Shown here: in pieces, positions 16,922 through 24,665 of the stretch | Numbering within the stretch: position 1 is the first letter of the stretch | Layout: each line of letters opens with the position of its first letter | NCBI GenBank assembly: GCA_015064395.1 | Contig: SVSH01000001.1 | Coordinates: forward strand, 58,956-122,955 | Source: Oscillospiraceae bacterium | GTDB taxonomy: Bacteria > Bacillota > Clostridia > Oscillospirales > CAG-272 | Direction of reading: 5' to 3' | Length of the DNA: 64,000 nucleotides | Program-made: the position numbers and the translations under genes | Notes under the pieces: model-generated | The model's input: only the letters and a program-made list of their open reading frames with translations | Databases searched by the model: none | What the model was told of the DNA's origin: nothing

Positions 16922-17003
16922 GGAAATGTGCGGCCAAATGAGGTATAATATGAGTGTAATAACAAGAAATCCCACACATAAAACATGCAAGGAGAATGAT
17001 ATC

Positions 17004-17516
17004 ATGATGAACGAAAAGGTACATGCACTGCTCAATCAGCAGATCAACAAAGAGTTTTATTCCGCCTATCTCTATTTGGATTTTTCTAACTATTTCAAAG
17101 CAAAGGGTCTGGACGGCTTTGCCAACTGGTACATGATCCAGGCGCAGGAGGAGCGCGACCATGCCATGCTGTTCTATCAGTACCTGCAGAATGAAAACCA
17201 GACGGTGACCCTGGAGGCCATCGCCAAGCCCGATCGCGTCTTCGAGAGCCATATGGACGTATTGAAGGCAGGGCTGGAGCATGAGGAGTACGTCACCTCG
17301 CTGATCAACGACATCTATGCGGCCGCATACGATGTCAAGGATTTCCGCACTATGCAGTTCTTGGATTGGTTTGTCAAGGAGCAGGGAGAGGAAGAGACCA
17401 ATGCCAACGATATGATCACCAAAATGGAGCTGTTCGGCTCGGATCCTCGCAGCCTGTATCTGCTCAATCAGGAGCTGGCCGCAAGAATTTACAGCGCCCC
17501 GTCACTGGTTCTGTAA
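17004..17516 (+). CDS. ftnA: Ferritin (non-heme, bacterial FtnA type)
   Basis: Iron-storage and iron-detoxifying 24-mer subunit, 170 residues. Ferroxidase ligands are visible: E17 in NQQINKEFYSAYLYL, and E50 and H53 in QAQEERDHAML; the second half has the conserved KEQGEEETNA. The four-helix bundle is complete. ATG 17004 lies 9 bp after AAGGAG; ATG 17007 is also possible. It is divergent from the Crp/Fnr regulator gene with a palindromic box in between, supporting induction together with flavodiiron protein and thioredoxin, so that free iron is sequestered when oxygen or NO appears (inference). Confidence 0.95.
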   Translation: MMNEKVHALLNQQINKEFYSAYLYLDFSNYFKAKGLDGFANWYMIQAQEERDHAMLFYQYLQNENQTVTLEAIAKPDRVFESHMDVLKAGLEHEEYVTSLINDIYAAAYDVKDFRTMQFLDWFVKEQGEEETNANDMITKMELFGSDPRSLYLLNQELAARIYSAPSLVL

Positions 17517-17529
17517 GCATAGATTTGCC

Positions 17530-17563
17530 GCCACGGCGATGCCTTGCGTCGCCGTGGCTTTTT
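17530..17563 (+). terminator. Terminator after ferritin
   Basis: GCCACGGCGA/TCGCCGTGGC, 10-bp stem with 9-base loop, followed by TTTTT. Confidence 0.88.
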
Positions 17564-17619
17564 GCGTTCACAGTAATTTTTCACAAAATATGAACTCCTT
17601 TTTTGTTTGGAATGCATGG

Positions 17620-17648
17620 TTGAAATTTTGGAAAGAAAAATATATAAT
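17620..17648 (+). promoter_or_regulatory. Promoter of the GH53/GH13 operon
   Basis: TTGAAA (17620-17625) and TATAAT (17643-17648) with a 17-bp spacer, in an AT-rich stretch 49 bp before the start codon. No obvious palindromic operator. Confidence 0.75.
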
Positions 17649-17696
17649 TTAAGGTGAATGATTGTAAGATATGCTATTTAGCGGAACGGAGATGCG

Positions 17697-19709
17697 ATGA
17701 AACACGCAAGAAGCGCTCTTATTATTTTGATGGTTCTGTGTATGGTGACGGTCACACTGACCGGCTGCAAGCCTACTCCGAGCAAGCCCGAGATCAATAC
17801 CGATTGGAAGCCCAATGCGACGGGAGCGGACGTCAGCTCCGACTCTCTTTTTGTCACAAAGGTGGACAATCTGTCGGATGATTTTATCATGGGCATGGAT
17901 GCCTCCTGCGTCCCCGCCCTGGAGGCCAGCGGCGTCAAGTATTATGACTATGACGGTCAACAAAAGGACGTCTATGAGATCCTCGCCCAAAACGGCATCA
18001 ACTATATTCGCGTGCGGGTCTGGAACGATCCCTTTGACGCCAATGGGAATGGCTACGGCGGCGGCAACTGTAACATCGAAAATGCAGTGGCTATCGGCAA
18101 GCGAGCCACGGCACAAGGCATGAAGCTGCTCGTCAACTTCCATTACAGCGATTTTTGGGCAGACCCTGCCAAGCAAATGGTGCCCAAAGCCTGGAAGAGC
18201 ATGAACATTGACGACAAGGCCGAGGCCTTGTATCAATATACCAAGGACTGCCTGCAGAAGCTGGTCGATGCCGGTGTTGACGTGGGCATGGTCCAGGTGG
18301 GCAACGAAACCAACGGCGCTATGTGCGGCGAGTCGAGCAGTGAGCTGGGCGGCTGGAAGCGAATCACCCAGCTGATGAGTGCAGGCGCGCGCGCCGTGCG
18401 TGAGGTTTGCCCGCACGCCTTGGTAGCCGTTCATTTTGCCAACCCCGAGAAGGCGACCAACTACGAAAGCTACGGCAAAAACCTGCAATACTATGGGGTG
18501 GACTACGACGTGTTTGCTTCGTCCTACTACCCCTTCTGGCATGGAACGCTGGACAACCTGGCCAATGTACTGAACAATATCGCTACGACCTATGGCAAAA
18601 AGGTCATGATCGCCGAAACCTCCTACGCGTTTACTGCTGACGATACCGACTTCTCGGGCAACACGATCGGGGAGGGCGGCGGCATCGTCAAGGACTATCC
18701 CTTCACCCTGCAGGGGCAGGCAAATCTCGTCCGCGACGTGATCGATACCGCGGCCAATCAGATCAAGGATTGTATCGGTGTCTTCTACTGGGAGGGCACT
18801 TGGATCTCGGTCGGCGGGGAGAGCTATGAGCAAAATCTTGCTCTTTGGGAAAAGCACGGCTCGGGCTGGGCCTCCTCGTATGCGGCAGAATATGACCCTG
18901 ACGATGCAGGGAAGTGGTACGGCGGCTGTGCCGTGGATAACCAGGCGTTCTTTGACGCCGACGGAAAGGCGCTGGAATCGCTCAAGGTCTTCTCTCTTGT
19001 CAGAAAGGGTAATACGGTTGACAACCGTGCGGATGCCATCGAGGACGTCAATCTGATCATCGACCTCAACGGGGATATCGTCCTGCCTGACAAGGTCAAC
19101 GCCATTATGTTGGATAACTCCAAGCAGCAGCTTGACGTGCAATGGACCAACGTCGATATTGACGCCATGAAGAACGGCGGCGTTGCCAAATATACCATCG
19201 AGGGTATGGCGGGCGGTATGCGTGCGCTGTGCTACGTTTCTATGGTGGAATATAACTTCCTGACCAATTGGAGCTTTGAGGAAGGGAAGACCGGCTGGAC
19301 GGCGACTGCCATCGGCAGCTTCAATGAGCTTATGGTAGAGGATAAGGTTACCGATTCTATGACGGGTACCAAGCACTACCATTTTTGGGGCGCTACGGCA
19401 AACACGGTTGAGTTCACCCTGGAGCAACAGGTGAACGACCTGAAGTCGGGAAAATACAATTACGCCATTTCTATTATGGGCGGCGACGGCGGCGCGACCG
19501 AGATCTACGCTTACGTCAAGATCAACGGCGAGATCGTCCATCGTGCCGACACCCAGATCACCGTGTATAACGAATGGCATACGGCTACCATCAACGGTAT
19601 CGAATACAACGAGGGCGACACCATCGTCGTTGGCATCTACGTCAAGTGCGCCGGTCCCAACGCCTGGGGCAAGATCGACGATGCATTGCTCAACTCGGTA
19701 AAAGAATAA
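17697..19709 (+). CDS. Lipoprotein endo-beta-1,4-galactanase (GH53) with C-terminal carbohydrate-binding region
   Basis: Cuts beta-1,4-galactan side chains of pectin at the cell surface. Signal peptide with lipobox LTGC (Cys at 24). The GH53 barrel covers about 60-410: DASCVPALEASGV, IRVRVWNDPFD, NFHYSDFWADPAKQ, acid/base E204 in VQVGNETNGA and nucleophile E307 in MIAETSYAF. About residues 435-520 look like a bacterial Ig-like domain (DKVNAIMLDNSKQQL), and 520-670 like a galactose-binding-like module (NWSFEEGKTGWTATAIG) of the kind often attached to galactanases. First gene of an operon with a GH13 enzyme, an unknown protein, a zinc ribbon and a second GH53. Confidence 0.92.
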   Translation: MKHARSALIILMVLCMVTVTLTGCKPTPSKPEINTDWKPNATGADVSSDSLFVTKVDNLSDDFIMGMDASCVPALEASGVKYYDYDGQQKDVYEILAQNGINYIRVRVWNDPFDANGNGYGGGNCNIENAVAIGKRATAQGMKLLVNFHYSDFWADPAKQMVPKAWKSMNIDDKAEALYQYTKDCLQKLVDAGVDVGMVQVGNETNGAMCGESSSELGGWKRITQLMSAGARAVREVCPHALVAVHFANPEKATNYESYGKNLQYYGVDYDVFASSYYPFWHGTLDNLANVLNNIATTYGKKVMIAETSYAFTADDTDFSGNTIGEGGGIVKDYPFTLQGQANLVRDVIDTAANQIKDCIGVFYWEGTWISVGGESYEQNLALWEKHGSGWASSYAAEYDPDDAGKWYGGCAVDNQAFFDADGKALESLKVFSLVRKGNTVDNRADAIEDVNLIIDLNGDIVLPDKVNAIMLDNSKQQLDVQWTNVDIDAMKNGGVAKYTIEGMAGGMRALCYVSMVEYNFLTNWSFEEGKTGWTATAIGSFNELMVEDKVTDSMTGTKHYHFWGATANTVEFTLEQQVNDLKSGKYNYAISIMGGDGGATEIYAYVKINGEIVHRADTQITVYNEWHTATINGIEYNEGDTIVVGIYVKCAGPNAWGKIDDALLNSVKE

Positions 19710-19727
19710 CGAAAGGGAACCAAACAA

Positions 19728-21332
19728 ATGCAAAAGAGAAACAAAGCAATCGCGCTGGTGCTGGCGCTCTTCATGCTGCTCGCCACCGCGGGCATGACGG
19801 GGTGTCAGGACAACAATAAGGAGCTTCCTCCGATGGTCGACTCCATTGACGACAATTACAGAACCTTTTATCAGATCTTCGTCGGCTCGTTCTCCGATTC
19901 CAACGGCGACGGCTTTGGCGATTTGCGCGGCATTATTGAGCGCATGGACTATCTCAACGACGGAAACATCAACTCGGGCAAGAGCCTGGGCGTGCAGGGC
20001 ATTTGGCTCTCCCCCATCTTCTCCTCGCCCTCCTATCACAAATACGACGCCAAGGATTACTATCAGATCGACTGGCGCTTCGGCGAGGAAAAGGATCTGG
20101 TTGAGCTGATCAACCTTTGCCATGAGCGCAACGTTAAGGTGATTTTGGACCTGGCGATCAACCACACCTCCACCCAGCACGAGTGGTTCGTTAAATTTAA
20201 GGAAGCGCGCAAAAATCTTGACACCGAGAACGAATACTATGATTTTTATTCTTGCGTGGCCACAGAAGATAGAGCAGGCGGCGCGACCTATCAGAATATT
20301 GCAGGCAGCAGCTGGTGGTACGAGTGCAATTTCTCGGGAGATATGCCCGAATTGAACTTTGACAATCCCAAGGTCAAGGAGGCCGTGCTGGACGTAGCAA
20401 AATACTATCTTGATCTGGGCGTGGACGGCTTCCGCTTTGACGCGATCAAGTACATTTATTACGGAGACACGAAACGATCCGTAGAGTTTTGGGAATGGTA
20501 TATGAAGGAGCTTCGCGCGATCAAGCCTGACATTTATTGTGTCGGCGAGTGCTGGTCGGGGCAGGGTGAGATCCTCGAATACTACGGTGCGATGAACTGC
20601 TTTAACTTTGCCGTCTCGCAGGCCGAGGGCTTTGCGGCCATGGCGGCAAAGGGACTGTCGCTGTCCTCCTTTATCGGCCATATTACCTCTTTGCAGGATC
20701 TGATCCAGGCGAAAAATCCCGAGGGTATGGTCATGTCCTTCCTTTCCAATCACGATATGGACCGAATCGCGGGCGCTTTCGTGACCGAAAACCATATGCG
20801 CATGGCGGCGAATCTCTATTTGCTGTCTCCCGGCTCGCCCGTGATCTATTACGGCGAGGAGATCGGTCTGCGCGGCTCGCGTGGCGGCTCCAATACGGAT
20901 GCCAACCGTCGACTTGCCATGCGTTGGGGCGACGGCTTTGTCATGCGTGACCCGGTCGGGGCAAACTATCCGGCTGAAAATCAGATCAAAACAACGGTTG
21001 TCGATCAGCTTGCCGATGAAAACAGCATGTACAACTATTATTGTAAATTGATCGCCCTTCGCCATAAGTATCCTGCCATCGCGCGCGGCGATTACGGTGC
21101 GGTGAGCAGTGCTTACAAAAATGTCGGTGGCTTTATGATCCAATATGAGGGCGAGACGCTGCTATTGCTCCACAACACCTCTCAAGAGGAATTGACCGTT
21201 GATCTGGGCGAGTGCCAGGGACTGGACGGTAAGACCTTTGCGGCGCTTTGCGACTCGATCGGTGTGGGAGAGGCCAAACTGGAGGGCACGAAGCTGACCA
21301 TCGGTCCTCAGACCAGCGTGATCTTGAAATAA
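19728..21332 (+). CDS. Lipoprotein alpha-amylase family glycosidase (GH13)
   Basis: Extracellular, lipid-anchored alpha-glucan hydrolase, 534 residues. Lipobox MTGC. The four GH13 regions are intact: DLAINHTS, GFRFDAIKY with nucleophile D238, VGECW with acid/base E274, and SNHDMDR with D343. The N-terminal FYQIFVGSFSDSNGDGFGDL is typical of oligosaccharide-acting amylases; a C-terminal beta domain follows, and no extra binding module is seen. It starts 18 bp after the galactanase. Amylase, alpha-glucosidase and neopullulanase activities cannot be told apart by eye. The adjacent transporter could import its products. Confidence 0.92.
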   Translation: MQKRNKAIALVLALFMLLATAGMTGCQDNNKELPPMVDSIDDNYRTFYQIFVGSFSDSNGDGFGDLRGIIERMDYLNDGNINSGKSLGVQGIWLSPIFSSPSYHKYDAKDYYQIDWRFGEEKDLVELINLCHERNVKVILDLAINHTSTQHEWFVKFKEARKNLDTENEYYDFYSCVATEDRAGGATYQNIAGSSWWYECNFSGDMPELNFDNPKVKEAVLDVAKYYLDLGVDGFRFDAIKYIYYGDTKRSVEFWEWYMKELRAIKPDIYCVGECWSGQGEILEYYGAMNCFNFAVSQAEGFAAMAAKGLSLSSFIGHITSLQDLIQAKNPEGMVMSFLSNHDMDRIAGAFVTENHMRMAANLYLLSPGSPVIYYGEEIGLRGSRGGSNTDANRRLAMRWGDGFVMRDPVGANYPAENQIKTTVVDQLADENSMYNYYCKLIALRHKYPAIARGDYGAVSSAYKNVGGFMIQYEGETLLLLHNTSQEELTVDLGECQGLDGKTFAALCDSIGVGEAKLEGTKLTIGPQTSVILK

Positions 21333-21352
21333 CTTGAAAAAGAGAGAACGAT

Positions 21353-23158
21353 ATGGAAAACAAGTTTGTTGTCAATATCATCCACCGCCCCGAATTGTCT
21401 CCGGAGTATGCCGAAAAGGCGCTCGGCGGCGCTGACGGCGTTCGGGATGAATCCCTGGATATTTTCCGCTTCCAGCAGGACACGGCGCACAAGTACGGGC
21501 TGAAAACCACCATTCAGATCACCTATGCTTCGCTGTTTTCGGACGTGATCGTGGACCTGGCGAAGCAGGAGCACGAGCAATACGGCGACGAGATCGGTCT
21601 GTCGCTGTTGGGTCTGCCATGCCCCGAGTTCAAGGAAAAATACAAGACTGAAGACTTTTGCATTTGGATGTTCGATGAGGCGACCAAGCGCGAAATCATC
21701 GACGACGTGTTTGGCAAGTTCTATGAGAAATTCGGCTTCTATCCCGAATCGACCAGTAGCTATTTTCTCGATGCCTACACCATCAATTATATCAAGGCCA
21801 ATTATCCGAGCGTCAAGTGCGCCGTCGCTACCTGCTGGGAGGAGGGTCCCAAGGCCTACCACACCTGCAACAACTCCTGGTATACCTTTATGGACGGCGG
21901 CCCTTGGAATCCCTGGATCCCTTCGAAGGTGAATTCCCACTGTCCTGCGGCTGACGCAGACGACGACGCGGGCATCGTGGCCATTCCTCACCTGTCGCGT
22001 GACCTGATGGCCTGCTTTGACGGCAACGGCTCCAATTTCGGCACGCACCCTCAAAACGTCCTGCGCGGTATGATCTACTACAACGAGGACGGGGAATACG
22101 AATATCCTTATCTGTATAATCTCATCGACCAATACCGCCATCTAGCCAAGTACAACGATGGTTATAGCTATAACATGATGTTCGTCGGTCCCGGCTGGCT
22201 CAACCGCCGCGGCCGTTGGGAGGCGCCCTACGAGCTGCTTGCCAAGTCGTATGACGACGGCATGAAATACTACGGCAAGCTCAAGGCCGAGGGCAAGCTT
22301 GTTGATATGACCATGAGCGAATTTGCCGACTATTACCGTAGCATTCACACCGACTACAAGCGGGGCGAGTGCGCCTTGTGGAAGGACATTCTGTACGGCA
22401 GCAACAAGCAGTATTTCTGGTATGCTGACTCGGCACTGCGCACCTGCTTTGACTTTAACCAGGGTGGCGCTATGATCGATCTGCGTCCCTACGTGGCCCG
22501 CATCCCCCAGACGACGGGCATCGGTACGGACAACGTCTACGACGCCTCCTATCCGTATCTCATTCAGATCAACTACCGCGCCGGGTATTTTACCCACTAC
22601 GCCGGCGCCGGCACCATCAAATCCTGCCGCGTCAGCGCCCGTGGGCAGAGCGCAGATCTGTGTCTGTGCCGCACCATGGCCAAATACGAGCGCGTGGAGG
22701 GCGGTGTCCGCCTCCTCGTCGATCCCGTCACGGTGACACTGGGCGGACTTGACGTGGTGATCGGAACGACCATCACTATCCCTGATGGAGGCGGCGAGGT
22801 CATCACCGAGCGGCGTATTCTTAACGACCTGGGCGGCGAGAGCGTCACTTTTGAGGAATACTTCACGGGCGGCTTCGGTACGACGGAATATCAGGCCGAC
22901 ATGAGTCGGCTGACGCTGGGCGTGGATGAGGAGACCATGGCCTTCTCTTACCACGGCAAAAAGATCGTGGGGGAGAATGCCGCACGTGCCTTTGTAACCA
23001 TCCCCGAGGTGTGCACGACCGTCGAAATGGGCGGCGACAACGACGAGGCAGAGGTGGAGGAGGGCATTGCCTTCTCGCCCGTTTACCGCCTTGCCGCCCG
23101 TAAAACGATCACGAAAGGAGGGGTCACGACATGGCTCAAGCTACAAAAGGCAAACTGA
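21353..23158 (+). CDS. Cytoplasmic protein of unknown function in polysaccharide operon (possible deacetylase- or GH57-like fold)
   Basis: No firm identification. 601 residues, no signal peptide or membrane segment. The N-terminal part (about 1-330) has GLKTTIQITYASLFSDVIVD, YGDEIGLSL and a conserved-looking CWEEGPKAYHTCNNSWYTF plus GGPWNPW, reminiscent of the NodB/GH57-type deacetylase barrels and of DUF3863-like proteins of carbohydrate loci (weak, by eye). The C-terminal third is beta-rich. It starts 20 bp after the GH13 gene and its 3' end overlaps the zinc-ribbon gene by 28 bp, so it belongs to the operon. A cytoplasmic enzyme acting on imported oligosaccharides is a reasonable inference. 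Confidence 0.55.
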   Translation: MENKFVVNIIHRPELSPEYAEKALGGADGVRDESLDIFRFQQDTAHKYGLKTTIQITYASLFSDVIVDLAKQEHEQYGDEIGLSLLGLPCPEFKEKYKTEDFCIWMFDEATKREIIDDVFGKFYEKFGFYPESTSSYFLDAYTINYIKANYPSVKCAVATCWEEGPKAYHTCNNSWYTFMDGGPWNPWIPSKVNSHCPAADADDDAGIVAIPHLSRDLMACFDGNGSNFGTHPQNVLRGMIYYNEDGEYEYPYLYNLIDQYRHLAKYNDGYSYNMMFVGPGWLNRRGRWEAPYELLAKSYDDGMKYYGKLKAEGKLVDMTMSEFADYYRSIHTDYKRGECALWKDILYGSNKQYFWYADSALRTCFDFNQGGAMIDLRPYVARIPQTTGIGTDNVYDASYPYLIQINYRAGYFTHYAGAGTIKSCRVSARGQSADLCLCRTMAKYERVEGGVRLLVDPVTVTLGGLDVVIGTTITIPDGGGEVITERRILNDLGGESVTFEEYFTGGFGTTEYQADMSRLTLGVDEETMAFSYHGKKIVGENAARAFVTIPEVCTTVEMGGDNDEAEVEEGIAFSPVYRLAARKTITKGGVTTWLKLQKAN

Positions 23159-23391
23159 ATTTCCGCTGTCCCTCCTGCTTTATGAGGGATATCGATATCG
23201 ATATGTTCTTTGACGAAGCAAAGGGCGAGTATTACTGCCTGCGTTGCGGCTTTACGGGCAGGGAAGAGGATGTACTGCGACTCAATGAGGCGGCAAGATA
23301 CCGCTACCGCGCCATGAAGCTGCGCGTGGTGGATTTCGGCGAGGACAACGAGCCCGTCCGCTTCGCCCCTCACAAAGGGGGAGAACAATGA
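23131..23391 (+). CDS. Small zinc-ribbon protein (86 aa)
   Basis: Contains one four-cysteine site, CPSC at about 14-17 and CLRC at about 38-41, within FRCPSCFMRDID and EYYCLRCGFTG; this resembles the CHC2-type and other zinc ribbons. The rest is charged and soluble. The start ATG has AAAGGAGG upstream inside the preceding gene and lies 28 bp before that gene's stop; its own stop overlaps the next ATG (ATGA). So it is embedded and translationally coupled between the unknown 601-residue protein and a GH53. Role unknown; a DNA- or RNA-binding regulator or an enzyme accessory are both possible. Confidence 0.7.
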   Translation: MAQATKGKLNFRCPSCFMRDIDIDMFFDEAKGEYYCLRCGFTGREEDVLRLNEAARYRYRAMKLRVVDFGEDNEPVRFAPHKGGEQ

Positions 23392-24488
23392 TCCTCGGTA
23401 TCGACGTTTCGACCTATCTCGAAGAGCTGGCGCACGGCGCGCGCTATTTTGACGGTAACCGTGAGATCGATCCTCTCGATGCCTTCCGGGCCAACGACGT
23501 TGACTGCATGCGCATCCGTCTTTGGAACGATCCGTATGACGACTTGGACGAGCCGTATCTGGCCGGTACTTGCGACGACCGTCACTATATCAAGCTGGCA
23601 AAGCTGGCAAAAGAGAAGGGCTTTTCCATTCTTCTCGATTTCCATTACAGCGATTTCTGGGCCGATCCCGGCAAGCAGATGATCCCCAAGAGCTGGCAGG
23701 GACTGGAACTTGATGAGCTGTGCCAAGCAGTCTATCGCTTTACCTGTCAAGTTCTTGCAAAGGCCAAAGAGGCGGGCGTCGCGCCCGATATGATCCAGGT
23801 CGGCAACGAGATCACCAATGGTATGCTGTGGCCCATCGGCAAGCTGGAGAATGACGGTGTCCGAGGTAACTACGATGCCTTCTGCCGCCTGGTGGATGCG
23901 GGTTGCCGCGCTTGCCGCGAGGTGTTGCCCGAGGCTAAAATTGTACTCCACCTGGAAAGAAGTCACGATCAGGCTGTATACCAAGAGTTTTTTGGCGAAA
24001 TGGCCAAGGCGGACATCGACTATGACGTCATTGGTGCCTCCTATTACCCCTACTGGCACGGCACGCCTGAGCAGTTGTTTGAAAACCTGGATGCCTGCCG
24101 CGTCTTCGGCAAGGAGATCATGGTCGTCGAGCTGGGCTACGGCTTTACCACCGAGGCCTATTCTCTGGGCGGGGAAGCCAAGCGGTTGGTGATCGATGCC
24201 GAGCGCGCCTACGTCCCCGGCTTTACCGAGCAGTACCCGGTCACCCCCGAGGGGCAGGCCGCGTTTGTGCGCGACTTCTTGGCAATGGCAAGACAGCACG
24301 GCATCGGCGGCGTCTTTTATTGGGAGCCCTTGTGGCTGCCGGGCGAGGGCATCTGCTGGGCGAGCGAGGCAGGGCAGCGCTATATTCACGAGGAAGGGAA
24401 GTCTACCTCCAATGAATGGGCCAATCAGTGCCTGTTCGATTATGCCGGAAGAAAGCTCCCTGCATTTGATGAATATAAAAATGAATAA
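23388..24488 (+). CDS. Cytoplasmic GH53 galactanase-like glycosidase
   Basis: 366-residue GH53 catalytic domain with no signal peptide and no accessory modules, so probably cytoplasmic. Family signatures: GIDVSTYLEELAHGA, MRIRLWNDPYDD, DFHYSDFWADPGKQM, acid/base E141 in QVGNEITNG and nucleophile E248 in VVELGYGFT. It is clearly related to the secreted GH53 at 17697 and overlaps the zinc-ribbon gene by four bases. An intracellular member would trim galacto-oligosaccharides imported by the ABC transporter downstream (inference). GGGGGAG precedes the ATG. A long hairpin terminator follows. Confidence 0.9.
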   Translation: MILGIDVSTYLEELAHGARYFDGNREIDPLDAFRANDVDCMRIRLWNDPYDDLDEPYLAGTCDDRHYIKLAKLAKEKGFSILLDFHYSDFWADPGKQMIPKSWQGLELDELCQAVYRFTCQVLAKAKEAGVAPDMIQVGNEITNGMLWPIGKLENDGVRGNYDAFCRLVDAGCRACREVLPEAKIVLHLERSHDQAVYQEFFGEMAKADIDYDVIGASYYPYWHGTPEQLFENLDACRVFGKEIMVVELGYGFTTEAYSLGGEAKRLVIDAERAYVPGFTEQYPVTPEGQAAFVRDFLAMARQHGIGGVFYWEPLWLPGEGICWASEAGQRYIHEEGKSTSNEWANQCLFDYAGRKLPAFDEYKNE

Positions 24489-24503
24489 AAATTCCGATTT
24501 GTA

Positions 24504-24545
24504 AAAACCCATTCGCATTTTGCTACAAAAGTGCGAATGGGTTTT
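24504..24545 (+). terminator. Terminator between glycosidase operon and ABC transporter operon
   Basis: AAAACCCATTCGCA/TGCGAATGGGTTTT, 14-bp stem with a 14-base loop that can pair further. A-rich and T-rich flanks allow function in both directions. Confidence 0.88.
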
Positions 24546-24585
24546 GTTTAAAGCGCTGAAAATCAACCGAAAGTTTATAATGATG

Positions 24586-24614
24586 TTGACAAAAATGTTC
24601 AAATTTATTATAAT
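24586..24614 (+). promoter_or_regulatory. Consensus sigma-A promoter of the sugar ABC transporter
   Basis: Perfect TTGACA (24586-24591) and TATAAT (24609-24614), 17-bp spacer. With the codon bias of the next gene this indicates very high expression. AAAGCGCT at 24550-24557 vaguely resembles the core of a LacI/CcpA-type operator but lacks a convincing palindrome. Confidence 0.88.
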
Positions 24615-24665
24615 GGTAACGGTGCCGAAAGGCGCATACTAAAAAAATTTAGGAGGATTACTCTT

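Noticed and set aside
17649-21143. Very long open frame on the minus strand opposite the GH53 and GH13 genes
   Set aside because: It mirrors two clear glycosidase genes codon for codon, has no ribosome binding site or recognisable domain, and arises from codon bias of the plus strand.
24545-24562. LacI/CcpA-type operator around AAAGCGCT before the transporter
   Set aside because: Only the core matches; flanks are not palindromic enough to claim it.
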